Assembly (NCBI GenBank): GCA_902779355.1
Contig: CACZBF010000006.1
Span: 62,001-126,000, forward strand
Direction: 5' to 3'
DNA from: an uncultured Lachnospiraceae bacterium
Lineage (GTDB): Bacteria; Bacillota; Clostridia; Lachnospirales; Lachnospiraceae
Length of the DNA stretch: 64,000 bases
Shown here: in pieces, positions 1 through 8,915 of the stretch
Layout of the letters: every line of letters starts with the position of its first letter
Position numbering within the stretch: position 1 is the first letter of the stretch
Program-made: the position numbers and the translations under genes
Notes under the pieces: model-generated
Database searches by the model: none
The model's input: only the letters and a program-made list of their open reading frames with translations
What the model was told of the DNA's origin: nothing

Positions 1-837
1 GCTGATTCCATCTCCGATCGGCAATCGCACAAGTTTTTTCCCGAGTTCCTCTTCAAATACTGACACTGCCTTCGCAACACCATGATAAAATTGCGTAAAA
101 TAATCGTGGATCAAAATTACACTGCCAGATACCATCCTTGGATAGAAAAAGCGGAGACCATCGAGGGTAGGTGCATAGAGATCAAAGTCTAAGTTGACAA
201 ATAGAAAACGTTCCTCTTCCAAACCGACAAGCGTGTCCGGGAAAAAACCTTTTCGAATCACCACCTGTTCTCGATTCGGCATCTTCTTCAGTACGATTTC
301 TTCTGAGGTCTCAGAATAATAATTTTCTTTGACTTTGGAATACCCCTGCTCTGTTTCCACCTCAACATCTTTTTTGTTGAATCCTTCAAAGGTGTCAAAC
401 AAGTACAATTTGTGTTGGGGAAAGCGTGTATTGATCTCTCTCGCGAACATTCCCTGAAAAACGCCTCCCTCTGCAACGCATACAGACATATCCTCTTCTT
501 GATGAATACTTGCGAAGTCCCTCAGGAAGTTTACCCGTGCCTGTACCTCAACCAGCAGCCTGTTCTGTATTTCTTTATTGAATTTATCATCCGAGATTCC
601 TTCTTCCAGCAAGCTTTCTCTTATCTCATCAAAACGCATGGTGGAAGCGATGACGATCTCATCGTAGATCAATTCTTTGAGTTTCGATACTCCGCCAAGA
701 ACCTCAACCCCTCCAACTTTCGATCCCCAAAGAGATTCATTATTATCCAAAAATCCAATTATCTCATTTTTCTCCGATAACTCCGAAGCTAGAACGCCTC
801 CTAAATTACCGGCGCCAAAGATCACAATCTTTTTCAT
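1..837 (-). CDS. TylF-like SAM O-methyltransferase with N-terminal Rossmann domain (3' end cut by window)
   Basis: Translating the minus strand from 837 gives an open frame of 279 codons running off the window edge. The start MKKIVIFGAGNLGG is a nucleotide-binding fold of the kind seen in PglD-type proteins and as an N-terminal domain in some sugar-modifying enzymes. The second half matches the TylF/MycF macrocin O-methyltransferase family: VAEGGVFQG (SAM site), NLDFDLYAPTLDGL, then HDYFTQFYHGVAKAVSVF. That family methylates sugar hydroxyls using a metal ion and SAM. AAGGA stands 9 bases before the ATG. It lies downstream of the epimerase-like gene in the minus-strand glycan run. The sugar target is unknown, and the two-domain reading is by eye. 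Confidence 0.8.
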   Translation of the reverse strand, partial: MKKIVIFGAGNLGGVLASELSEKNEIIGFLDNNESLWGSKVGGVEVLGGVSKLKELIYDEIVIASTMRFDEIRESLLEEGISDDKFNKEIQNRLLVEVQARVNFLRDFASIHQEEDMSVCVAEGGVFQGMFAREINTRFPQHKLYLFDTFEGFNKKDVEVETEQGYSKVKENYYSETSEEIVLKKMPNREQVVIRKGFFPDTLVGLEEERFLFVNLDFDLYAPTLDGLRFFYPRMVSGSVILIHDYFTQFYHGVAKAVSVFEEELGKKLVRLPIGDGIS

Positions 838-893
838 ATTCGTTTATCCTTCTTTTACTACTGCTTAGTTCTTGAGCCATTTTTTTATCCCCA

Positions 894-1850
894 TCATCGT
901 TCCAAATTACTGAAACTGTTATATATTCTTGTTATACCTTCTTCAAATGACACTTCCGGCATCCAACCCGTATCTTTATTCAATGATGAAATATCTGCGC
1001 ACAAATCCATTACCGGCTTTTTAGGATAGGGGAGTTCCCCTATTCCAATCGCTACCCCTGGCGAAACAATATCCCTAATTGTCTCTATGTATTCCCTCAA
1101 CGGCTTCGCTTTACCACTCCCAACACAATAAATGTGGGATCCTGTCACCTTCTTCCCTACAAGGTAAAAAGCCCGACCTATATCATCAGCATATAGATAA
1201 TCCCATCTCTGTTCTGCAGGAGTATATGCACAATGTTCCCCCTTCATCAGCCTCCTTACAGTGGTCATAATCATTGAATTTAATCGATCATTAATGCCAT
1301 ACACAGAGAAAATACGCATCCAACTACAGGCTATCTCCCGTTCTGAGCACTCAAGCATATTCATGGCCAATTGTCCGGCCGCTAAATGAATGATCCCGTC
1401 AGCACGAACAGGCTTGCAATCAGAATTTGGAGAAAGAGGGCCGTCTCCATAAACGCCATATTCAGACTGCGACCCTGCCCCCACAAAGCTCCGACACCCC
1501 AGCTTTAATGCAGAATCTGCCGCATACAGTACAGTCTGAATATTGAGAGACTTCGTGATAACTTCTTCCAAGGACTCCTCATAGGTAGGAGTTCTCGGCC
1601 ATGCAAGATGAAAAAAAACATCACAAGGTGAATCTACTAGACTAACCAACTGATGATAATCTTTCGTATCACATTCAATAATACGAATCCTGTTATCATG
1701 CGGCAACCTCATTATGTTTGAAGATCCCGGTCTAATCACCGCATATACGACACCTATCTCAGGATCACTCATCAATGCTTCTATCAATGCCACGCCGATC
1801 ATACTGGTCGCGCCTGTGACCACGACCCTTTCCATCTTCAATCTACTCAT
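894..1850 (-). CDS. NAD-dependent epimerase/dehydratase-like protein with degenerate active site
   Basis: 318 residues, extended SDR family. An N-terminal NAD site is visible (VVVTGATSMIG, residues 9-19), as is the family's HLAWP loop near 81. The catalytic YxxxK signature appears lost: where relatives have YGxAK followed by YAAGK, this protein has DGIIHLAAGQ, so Tyr is replaced by Asp151 and Lys by His155. The upstream serine region (GAGSQSEYG, 125-132) is kept. It overlaps the GT2 gene at 1847 by four bases (ATGA type), so the two are translationally coupled. It may bind a nucleotide sugar without normal epimerase chemistry, or use altered chemistry. MERVVV (Met6) is an alternative start. 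Confidence 0.8.
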   Translation of the reverse strand: MSRLKMERVVVTGATSMIGVALIEALMSDPEIGVVYAVIRPGSSNIMRLPHDNRIRIIECDTKDYHQLVSLVDSPCDVFFHLAWPRTPTYEESLEEVITKSLNIQTVLYAADSALKLGCRSFVGAGSQSEYGVYGDGPLSPNSDCKPVRADGIIHLAAGQLAMNMLECSEREIACSWMRIFSVYGINDRLNSMIMTTVRRLMKGEHCAYTPAEQRWDYLYADDIGRAFYLVGKKVTGSHIYCVGSGKAKPLREYIETIRDIVSPGVAIGIGELPYPKKPVMDLCADISSLNKDTGWMPEVSFEEGITRIYNSFSNLER

Positions 1851-2806
1851 ATTATAATACTCTGTCCAGTGTCTTTCTCAAATCCAAGTCGTTCCTCCAC
1901 AACCACCATAGGACGGCCTATTACTCTCGAATTAATATTCATTACATATTCGCCCAACAATCCAATGAAAAGAAGTTGACACCCGCCAAAAAAAAGAACA
2001 GATATCAAAATAGGTGCATTCCCAGCCGAAAACTGATCCCAATATATAAGTTTCAGAATAAGATAAACCACACCAACTATAAAACTCACAACTGCCACAG
2101 CAACACCGAAGAAGGTTACGGCACGAAGCCCCCCCCTTGTATAGCTGGTAAATGAGAGCATTGCAGAATCATAGTACCTCATGAAATTCATTGAGCTTCT
2201 CCCCATTTTTCTTTTCTGTTGTTCAAAAGGCAGTTCCAGCCTATCCGGTGCATATTCAGCAACCATACCCTTGATAAACGGTTTGCTATCTTTTATATTT
2301 CTCATTAATTCCACAAATGATCTGTCATACAACCCAAATCCGGTGAACTGCTTTATCTGCTCTACATCACTCATCGCTTTAAAGATTCGGTAGTATACTT
2401 CTCTAGCTAGATAAACAAGGTGATTTTCCCTGCTTGCCGTCTTCACCATACAAATGACTTTATTCCCTTCTTCCCATTTTCTTACCATTACAGGAATCAT
2501 CTCTACAGGTTCCTGAAAATCTGCATCTATAAGAACTGTGCAGTCCCCATCCGATTCTCTTAGTGCAAAAAAAGCATTTGTATTTGGGCCACAGTTTATA
2601 CGATTAAAAACCGCTTTAACATGCAGATCAGCCGAGCAGATATCTCTCAGAATCTCTCTACTACGATCTTTAGATTTATTATCTACAAACAGAATCTCAT
2701 AGTCATACTCCGACAATTCTTTGTTCATCAGATCCGACAAAGCCTTATACATGTCCGGAATATTTTTCTCTTCATTATAACAAGGAATGGCAATTGACAA
2801 TTTCAT
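1847..2806 (-). CDS. GtrB/DPM1-like polyprenyl-phosphate glycosyltransferase (GT2)
   Basis: 319 residues. The N-terminal GT-A fold starts LSIAIPCYNEEKNI, continues with ILFVDNKSKDRS, and has a DADFQEP motif that stands for the metal-binding DxD. Two hydrophobic helices close the protein (about 228-250 and 263-290), the layout of GtrB/DPM1 enzymes that move a sugar from a nucleotide donor to undecaprenyl phosphate at the inner membrane face. The nearby polytopic protein at 3645-5843 would be the natural user of the lipid-linked sugar. A run of eight G on the coding strand (window 2129-2136) falls between the catalytic domain and the first helix. The sugar is unknown. Confidence 0.87.
   Translation of the reverse strand: MKLSIAIPCYNEEKNIPDMYKALSDLMNKELSEYDYEILFVDNKSKDRSREILRDICSADLHVKAVFNRINCGPNTNAFFALRESDGDCTVLIDADFQEPVEMIPVMVRKWEEGNKVICMVKTASRENHLVYLAREVYYRIFKAMSDVEQIKQFTGFGLYDRSFVELMRNIKDSKPFIKGMVAEYAPDRLELPFEQQKRKMGRSSMNFMRYYDSAMLSFTSYTRGGLRAVTFFGVAVAVVSFIVGVVYLILKLIYWDQFSAGNAPILISVLFFGGCQLLFIGLLGEYVMNINSRVIGRPMVVVEERLGFEKDTGQSIII
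2129..2136. repeat. Eight-base C/G homopolymer inside the GT2 gene
   Basis: Eight C on the plus strand (G8 in the coding strand), encoding part of SYTRGGL just before the first transmembrane helix of the GtrB-like gene. A one-base slip would remove the membrane domain. Confidence 0.9.
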
Positions 2807-2829
2807 TATATACCCTCTGTCTTATTCTA

Positions 2830-3618
2830 TCATTTCATACGTCTGGCAGAAATGATAAGTGAAACGCCTGTCGGAAATCTATGTTTGCGAAGCATATATT
2901 TTTCCGAAGAGAATATACGCTTTAAAGCTTTATTAACCACACCATCCTTCTCAGAGAAGGCGGCATCCGCTGTTTCTATATGAAAAAGATTCTTAACCTT
3001 CCTAATCACCCATATAGGAGGCATAAGCCAGAAATTAAAATATGATTCCCTTCGGACATCAAGTCCTGCAGCCTTCACCTTTTCCATTAACTCCGCATAC
3101 TCATATCTGCGAAAATGATGACTCATTACATCATTAGAACCCCAAAGGCTCTTCCGTGCGGGCACTGTGAGTATAAGCCATCCGTTAGACTTCAACAGAC
3201 CACAAAGTGTCTCCAACGCTCGCCTATCATCTTCAACATGTTCCAGCACATCCAGGCAAAAAACATAATCAAAACTCTCCTTGTCAAACGGAATATCGTC
3301 TGGCAACATTCCTTTTTGTATATGAGCGTTAGCATCTTCATTGTTTGTTATATCGCTCGATCTACGGCAGTAATCAACCGCTCCCTGTTCTGCATCAACT
3401 CCATACACCTCACCATATTCAGAAAGAGCCTTGAGCATCAATCCCGTACCGCAGCCAACATCACATATTGTATACTTTTTATCAAATTCTAATTGTGCAT
3501 GATTTTTCGCAAAATCAATCACAATTTCACGTTTTCCGCATAGCCACCAGAAACTGTTTTCTCTGCCAATGGTTGCATCATATAATTCCTTGTCCATATA
3601 TTGATAATCTGTTGACAT
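2830..3618 (-). CDS. Class I SAM-dependent methyltransferase
   Basis: 262 residues. Motif I is ICDVGCGTGLMLKAL (about 50-64), followed by VYGVDAE (motif II) and DYVFCLDVLEHVEDD (motif IV region), the Methyltransf_11/23 pattern. An N-terminal SFWWLCGKREIV segment and a later HFRRYEY segment recur in the methyltransferase at 15820-16620. Both genes sit beside a GtrB-like GT2, so this looks like a GT2-associated subfamily. It is 23 bases from the GT2 start at 2806 and is probably cotranscribed. The methyl acceptor, perhaps a lipid-linked sugar, is not shown by the sequence. Confidence 0.85.
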   Translation of the reverse strand: MSTDYQYMDKELYDATIGRENSFWWLCGKREIVIDFAKNHAQLEFDKKYTICDVGCGTGLMLKALSEYGEVYGVDAEQGAVDYCRRSSDITNNEDANAHIQKGMLPDDIPFDKESFDYVFCLDVLEHVEDDRRALETLCGLLKSNGWLILTVPARKSLWGSNDVMSHHFRRYEYAELMEKVKAAGLDVRRESYFNFWLMPPIWVIRKVKNLFHIETADAAFSEKDGVVNKALKRIFSSEKYMLRKHRFPTGVSLIISARRMK

Positions 3619-3644
3619 AGTCTGTCACCTCTAACCTCATTGAA

Positions 3645-5843
3645 TCAAGTCCACAATTTACTATGTAACTCATCGGACTGGATAAAACACATCAGCAGTT
3701 CCTTTCTATCCATTCCCATCTCGAGCTGATTCTTCCATGCCATCAACTCTTCAGTACTGCATATCCTTTGAAGGATAATTTCATAACAACTCTTTACATA
3801 ATCATAATCATTATAATAAGATATCTTTTCATATATTTCGTTGGCCAATTCCTGCGGGTTAGTGCGTAACTCTTCAATTTTTCTATCTAATTCTTTTACT
3901 GATAACTTAGTGTCAAATACGTCCGAATAAATCTTATACATCCACATCTCATCTTCGGTACAGTCGCTATACAGATTATAATTTGTTCCAGCTATCTCAA
4001 GGATATTTCTAACAACTTTCTTATGATCAGGCAAATCTATTCCTTCTGTAAGCCCATTTTCCGCCAAAAGGAAGAAGTCTATACTATCATCATTCATTTT
4101 TTCACTCACATAGTCTAGAACCTCTATTCTGTCGTGTCCGCCTGCCACTGTAATATCATTTTCCCAACCCAATTCAGAGTATATAGCATTAATTCCATCC
4201 CCATAAGCGCATGTATCCTTTGGTACACCTGCCCTCACCCTTTCCTTCACAAATTCTAATGTCTCATTATTCCATTGACCAAATGCCCTTGCCTGAAAAT
4301 CATCGCGAAAATACATCATAGATTCAATAGAAGAAAATGTCAGAAAAAGAACCATGGCCGCTTGAGCAATCTTTGTACCTTGCTTCACAATGGAATTCTC
4401 ATCATACTGTTGAACTGATCTCATTTGCTCTATAACGAGACTAATCAGTAATAACAATATAGGCATCAAATATACAAAAATTTGAATATCGACTCGAACA
4501 CATGTAACAATCCCGATGCCTAGCGTCATCAGCGCCAAATATGCAGTAATCATTGTTTGTGTGGTCATATTTTTTTTTCTAACAGATCCCTCAATATATA
4601 TGACTATAGCAGAAACAGAAATAACTATAATTGGTATTTGCGGAGGTATTCCTTTCAGAAAGGGTCGTACTATTACTGGCCATAATGTATCTATGTTTCC
4701 TCCTAACGGATATAAGAAATCCTTAAAGTCAAAAAAATTGCCTCCAAGAAGCAAATTAATAAACCCAGTCAAAAGATATGCACCGATAATAGACAGTATG
4801 GGAGCAATCAATAACTCCAGTATTAATTGTACAACCTTTCTATCGTGAATGTTTTTCATAAACCTATAAAAAAGGAATGCTGCCAAGCAAACCAATCCCG
4901 TCTCTAAATTATATACTATGGCCAAAAGGCATAAGGCGTAGTAAAACCAAATCCTCTTTTCTCTGAATTTTAAAAAAACAGCAATACACATTGCTGGGAA
5001 AAACAACCGATGGGGTACCTCCTGAAACATTGGCATTCCCTGAAATGGCATTACTATATAACACAACAGCGAAAACTCGTACAACGCAAATATCTTATCA
5101 TTTTCTATAAGCCTCATACCAAGAACGGCAAATATCCCAAACCCAATCATTCCCTCGATCATCAAAACCAATGCTATAATCTGATGATTGTTAAATCCGA
5201 AAAAACGAAGAATCCTAAACGGTAGGAATAGCAATGCATAATGTCCATAAATAGTTGAATTTAACGGCCCATATGGTTCACCTGACATCACACAATAAAT
5301 AGATTCAACATAACCTTCCTCATGTGCAAGCGCCATTGAAGACGAAAAGGGATTAATACCATAGCAATAGAGCGCACCCATGATTGCAATGAACGAGACT
5401 ACCATTATTCTGCCATAGACAGAAAAACTGAATGTGATATTTTTCACAAACAAGACTAAAACGAAGGCAAAAAAAAGACCAAACAAAACAAAACTGATAT
5501 GGTGTCTTGTAAGTATAATCACATCATTTTGCCATTCATTTTCCGCAAAATAAAACTGTATGCAACCTACAATCAACAAAATCGTCGCTACTGCGATAAT
5601 GATTCTGCCAACTGTATGATTCTTTTCTAATTTCGTGGGAGACAAGATAAAAAAGAAGACTGCAATGAGCAAACCTATAAAACAGGAAAGAAAATAAAAA
5701 ATGATATTATTACCAATACCATGAAAACTGTCTCCGTTGTATTTACTAAAAGTATATATCTCTGCCATAATTGATAGAACTATCAGCATGATTCCGGAAA
5801 TATACACTATTCGTATATTACTGTCTTTACAACAGTTCATCAT
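3645..5843 (-). CDS. Polytopic membrane protein, GT-C-like, with C-terminal DUF4214-like domain
   Basis: 732 residues. About twelve hydrophobic helices fill residues 10-490, then comes a soluble tail. This is the layout of ArnT/PMT-type transferases that take a sugar from a polyprenyl-phosphate donor outside the membrane, but I saw no firm signature. The last 55 residues (YVKSCYEIILQR, then a W and G-M-x-R-xE-LL, then FIQSDEL) match the DUF4214 pattern found in surface and glycan-associated proteins. It lies 26 bases upstream of the SAM methyltransferase and near the GtrB-like gene at 1847, a probable functional partner. Function is inferred from architecture only. Confidence 0.75.
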   Translation of the reverse strand: MMNCCKDSNIRIVYISGIMLIVLSIMAEIYTFSKYNGDSFHGIGNNIIFYFLSCFIGLLIAVFFFILSPTKLEKNHTVGRIIIAVATILLIVGCIQFYFAENEWQNDVIILTRHHISFVLFGLFFAFVLVLFVKNITFSFSVYGRIMVVSFIAIMGALYCYGINPFSSSMALAHEEGYVESIYCVMSGEPYGPLNSTIYGHYALLFLPFRILRFFGFNNHQIIALVLMIEGMIGFGIFAVLGMRLIENDKIFALYEFSLLCYIVMPFQGMPMFQEVPHRLFFPAMCIAVFLKFREKRIWFYYALCLLAIVYNLETGLVCLAAFLFYRFMKNIHDRKVVQLILELLIAPILSIIGAYLLTGFINLLLGGNFFDFKDFLYPLGGNIDTLWPVIVRPFLKGIPPQIPIIVISVSAIVIYIEGSVRKKNMTTQTMITAYLALMTLGIGIVTCVRVDIQIFVYLMPILLLLISLVIEQMRSVQQYDENSIVKQGTKIAQAAMVLFLTFSSIESMMYFRDDFQARAFGQWNNETLEFVKERVRAGVPKDTCAYGDGINAIYSELGWENDITVAGGHDRIEVLDYVSEKMNDDSIDFFLLAENGLTEGIDLPDHKKVVRNILEIAGTNYNLYSDCTEDEMWMYKIYSDVFDTKLSVKELDRKIEELRTNPQELANEIYEKISYYNDYDYVKSCYEIILQRICSTEELMAWKNQLEMGMDRKELLMCFIQSDELHSKLWT

Positions 5844-5856
5844 TTATATCCTTTCC

Positions 5857-7077
5857 CTATTCATACTTTCTAATGAGGCTAAACAATATCTCCGCCTTCC
5901 TTTTTGCAAGTTCCAAATCTCTGTAATTTGTTTTCATTTGCATGATCTGCTTCTGCACTCTTTCGGCAACCGGACAGAGTCCATGTTCATATCGTACATT
6001 CTCATAAATGCCAGGAAGTCTCTTCGCAAACACTCTTTCAGAGATAACAGGTTCAAGATATGGAACGCTCCATGCGCCATAATAGCCATCTCCACCAATA
6101 TCAACATACTCTTTTCTGAATTCCTGCCATGTCTTTCCGGTCTTTTCCTCTCCCAAATAGCGAACCCCCAGAGAATAATATGAATTTACATATCCATCCG
6201 GTGTTTTTTGAGGAATCAGATAATCACATGTTTTCATTACATCCATAAATATTTTCGCTGATTCCTGGCGAAGCTTGACCAACTCATCTACCCGTTCCAG
6301 CTGTGCATATGCAACTGCAGCTGTGAACTCGGGCATCCTGTAATTCCACCCTAGCGCATCATGACGTTTATAATCAGGATTTTGAAACATATCCTGATTT
6401 AACCTGACGCGTCCATCCTCTGCTCTCAAATTTTTAAAACCATGTCCACCAAGCTTTCTACACTTTTCTGCATATTCCTCCTGATCTGTGAGGATCATTC
6501 CGCCCTCACCACATGAGATATGCTTCGTATTCTCAAAACTAAAACTGGAGATATCTCCAATTGTACCAAGCATCTTGCCCTTATAACTGCTCAAAACAGC
6601 CTGCGCATTATCTTCTATCACGGCGACATGATGCCTTTTTGCAATATCCAATATCCGATCATAATCCGGCGATAATCCATATAATGCAACTGCAATAATA
6701 GCTTTCGTTTTTGGGGTGATTAATGCCTCCAGCTTATCCGGATCTAGATTAAAAGTATCTTCCACTATGTCGCAATATACCGGAATGGCATTTGCCGCGA
6801 AGGTTGCAGTCGAATCCATAATCACTGTCAACGCTGGTGAAATCACCTCGTCTCCCGCGCCCACACCAACTGCTTCCAGTGCTGCATGCAATGTTGATGT
6901 CCCGGAATTAAAAGCAACGCCGTATTTTGTCCCTATTCTCTTGGAAAAAGCTTGTTCGAGGCCAATCGTCCAACTACCGCCTGTTGCCGACCATGACTCA
7001 CCCTCCAACACTTTTTCAAGATACTTTAGCTCATTGCCAAGGTATTTCGATGGATTTTTCATCACTTCTTTGTTCAT
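5857..7077 (-). CDS. DegT/DnrJ/EryC1/StrS family PLP aminotransferase
   Basis: 406 residues of the sugar aminotransferase family (PLP fold type I). The cofactor contacts are present: NSGTSTLHAAL (58-67), EDNAQA (155-160), and Schiff-base Lys185 in ENTKHISCGEGG. The family transfers an amino group from glutamate to a nucleotide-linked keto sugar. Its ATG overlaps the stop of the cytidylyltransferase gene by ATGA, and it follows the NeuB-like, HAD and radical SAM genes. That placement suggests a role in making a nine-carbon-type or other amino sugar, like SpsC in the spore coat pathway. The specific keto-sugar substrate cannot be read from the sequence. Confidence 0.88.
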   Translation of the reverse strand: MNKEVMKNPSKYLGNELKYLEKVLEGESWSATGGSWTIGLEQAFSKRIGTKYGVAFNSGTSTLHAALEAVGVGAGDEVISPALTVIMDSTATFAANAIPVYCDIVEDTFNLDPDKLEALITPKTKAIIAVALYGLSPDYDRILDIAKRHHVAVIEDNAQAVLSSYKGKMLGTIGDISSFSFENTKHISCGEGGMILTDQEEYAEKCRKLGGHGFKNLRAEDGRVRLNQDMFQNPDYKRHDALGWNYRMPEFTAAVAYAQLERVDELVKLRQESAKIFMDVMKTCDYLIPQKTPDGYVNSYYSLGVRYLGEEKTGKTWQEFRKEYVDIGGDGYYGAWSVPYLEPVISERVFAKRLPGIYENVRYEHGLCPVAERVQKQIMQMKTNYRDLELAKRKAEILFSLIRKYE

Positions 7078-7856
7078 TTGTTTCCCTCTCCTATCCCATC
7101 CTTCAATACCAGTTTTGTACGTCTTTTCTGATTCTCCAAAAACTCTTTTTGACGTCCAATATTGATCTTCGGTATCTCCGGATGCTCCACAAAATATGCT
7201 ACGATATCACGTAGCGGAATGTCGTTATTGACACAACGAAAACGGGTGAAGACCTTGTTGAACATTTCATAGTCTTCCGGATAATCTAAGGTCAGCCTAT
7301 AGTCCGTACTAAAAAAAACCGGATCAACATTTTCCAATACACCACATCGAAAAAGACCACTGTCCTTAAAATACGTCCACATCATCTCCGTGTCTTCTGA
7401 CGCCTTGATTTCACAAACTTTCTTTAATGCCTTCGCCGTAAACGCATAGGTAAACGCACCACAAATCAATCCCTCCGGCGCTTCTATAAAGTCGTAGTCT
7501 CCTTTGCTGATCTGAACTGCTCCCATATCCAACAGCTCAGGCTCACAGAACAGGTCATCTCCATCGAATGTCACGATATAATCAATCCCATATTGCTCCG
7601 CTGCCCCATTCCAGCGTGCCAGTTTATCTTCAAGGCTTCCTCTAAACACAGATGCACCAGCCTTTTCAGCCAATTGGCATACTTCGTCATCCACCTTTCT
7701 TTCCGTAGTACATACGATGACATCCGTGAAATTCTTTGCCAGTTTTGCACGATTTACAATATGCTCCAACACCGGTTTCCCTAAGATCGGTCTTGCGGTC
7801 TTATTAGGAAGTCGCGATGAATCCATCCTGATTGTAATAAAAATTGCTGTCCTCAT
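7074..7856 (-). CDS. SpsF/NeuA-like cytidylyltransferase
   Basis: About 260 residues from the ATG at 7856. A GTG at 7865 is also in frame, but the ATG gives a clean ATGA overlap with the radical SAM gene. It begins AIFITIRMDSSRLPNK, the nucleotide-binding signature of CMP-acyl-sugar synthetases, followed by DVIVCTTERK and TFDGDDLFCEP (the metal-binding acidic region). The family couples CTP to a 2-keto-3-deoxy sugar acid to give the CMP-activated donor. A polysialyltransferase-like gene and a NeuB-like synthase in the same run support this. The acceptor sugar is unknown. Confidence 0.85.
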   Translation of the reverse strand: MRTAIFITIRMDSSRLPNKTARPILGKPVLEHIVNRAKLAKNFTDVIVCTTERKVDDEVCQLAEKAGASVFRGSLEDKLARWNGAAEQYGIDYIVTFDGDDLFCEPELLDMGAVQISKGDYDFIEAPEGLICGAFTYAFTAKALKKVCEIKASEDTEMMWTYFKDSGLFRCGVLENVDPVFFSTDYRLTLDYPEDYEMFNKVFTRFRCVNNDIPLRDIVAYFVEHPEIPKINIGRQKEFLENQKRRTKLVLKDGIGEGNK

Positions 7857-8914
7857 TTCAAGCACTCTCCGATCAATTTCATGTCACATTGTTCATTACA
7901 TTTCATATTCTGGCGGTTCTCGATGTGTGCCATTCGAAAATCCCGGTATGCATCTCCATTCCAGATCTCTTCCAAAGTGTTTTTGTGGACATCTCCCAAA
8001 ATGATTTCATTATTAAAATCCTCCATACACATGGTAGCCTCTCCATTGGATTTGATCGTCATCGTCATCCATGGATGCTTGCATAGTTCTGACCAATGAA
8101 TGGAGTGAGTTCCGTGATAGTCCTTTCGATACCACTGGCAATCCTCACTTTTTAAATAGATGTACACATCTTTTCCTGCAAATGCTGCTAATAGCTTATC
8201 ATAATCTTCTTTTTGCGTTTTTCGATTTAGATCCAGCATCGTAATCACTACAGTTGTGTTTAGATGATTCCGGTGTTTATAATCCAAAACCTGCTCTATC
8301 TTCTCGTAGCTTTCCGTGAAATTACTCTTTTCTCCACGAATTTTTTTATGCTCCTCATCATTCACGCTTTCGATGGAATACTTAATATAGTCCAGTCCCG
8401 CATCGAGCATTTTATATGTCCGTTCCAAGTCAATATTGGCAGGATTACAGCTGAAATACGAGAAAAAGCCCTTTTTATGTAGAATCTCTACATATTCATG
8501 CATATTCACATCTAGTAGAGGATCTCCATATCCATGAAGCTGAATGACCTTTGAGATTACATAAAGAAAAAAATGGTTTTCACTGGGTTCATCATCCTCG
8601 GCTATCCCATATTTCTCTTCACAATACTCTTTCCAGATCTCCCAATCTTCCTGGCTGTGAGGTTGAATCTGTTCTACTACGCGCAAAAAAGTGTCCTTAT
8701 CGATGTCTTCTATCTTTCGTGTCATCATTGTAGTTCTTGGGCACATCTTGCATCGCATATTGCATCGATTCGTCGTTTCAATATTGTAAACAACGGGAGT
8801 TTCGCTCCGAATTTTCTCCAAAGCACTGAACAGATCATTTTTATCCTTTAACGCCCCTTGGTCAAGTTGATATTGAATATCATCAAACTTTCTGTAAAAA
8901 TTTATATCCAGCAT
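7853..8914 (-). CDS. Radical SAM protein with SPASM-like C-terminal domain
   Basis: 353 residues. The [4Fe-4S] site is C51-x3-C55-x2-C58 in NIETTNRCNMRCKMCPR. A GYGDPLLD segment follows, similar to the usual GGEP(L) strand. The C-terminal part has several cysteines (LCKHPW, ATMCMEDF, CNEQC, GEC) consistent with auxiliary cluster ligands of SPASM/Twitch domains. Such enzymes do dehydrogenation, epimerisation or C-C chemistry by hydrogen abstraction. Its position between the cytidylyltransferase and the NeuB-like synthase, coupled by overlap at 7853-7856, implies an unusual step in the same nonulosonic-acid-like pathway. Known sialic, legionaminic and pseudaminic routes have no radical SAM step that I know of. 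Confidence 0.88.
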   Translation of the reverse strand: MLDINFYRKFDDIQYQLDQGALKDKNDLFSALEKIRSETPVVYNIETTNRCNMRCKMCPRTTMMTRKIEDIDKDTFLRVVEQIQPHSQEDWEIWKEYCEEKYGIAEDDEPSENHFFLYVISKVIQLHGYGDPLLDVNMHEYVEILHKKGFFSYFSCNPANIDLERTYKMLDAGLDYIKYSIESVNDEEHKKIRGEKSNFTESYEKIEQVLDYKHRNHLNTTVVITMLDLNRKTQKEDYDKLLAAFAGKDVYIYLKSEDCQWYRKDYHGTHSIHWSELCKHPWMTMTIKSNGEATMCMEDFNNEIILGDVHKNTLEEIWNGDAYRDFRMAHIENRQNMKCNEQCDMKLIGECLK

Positions 8915-8915
8915 A

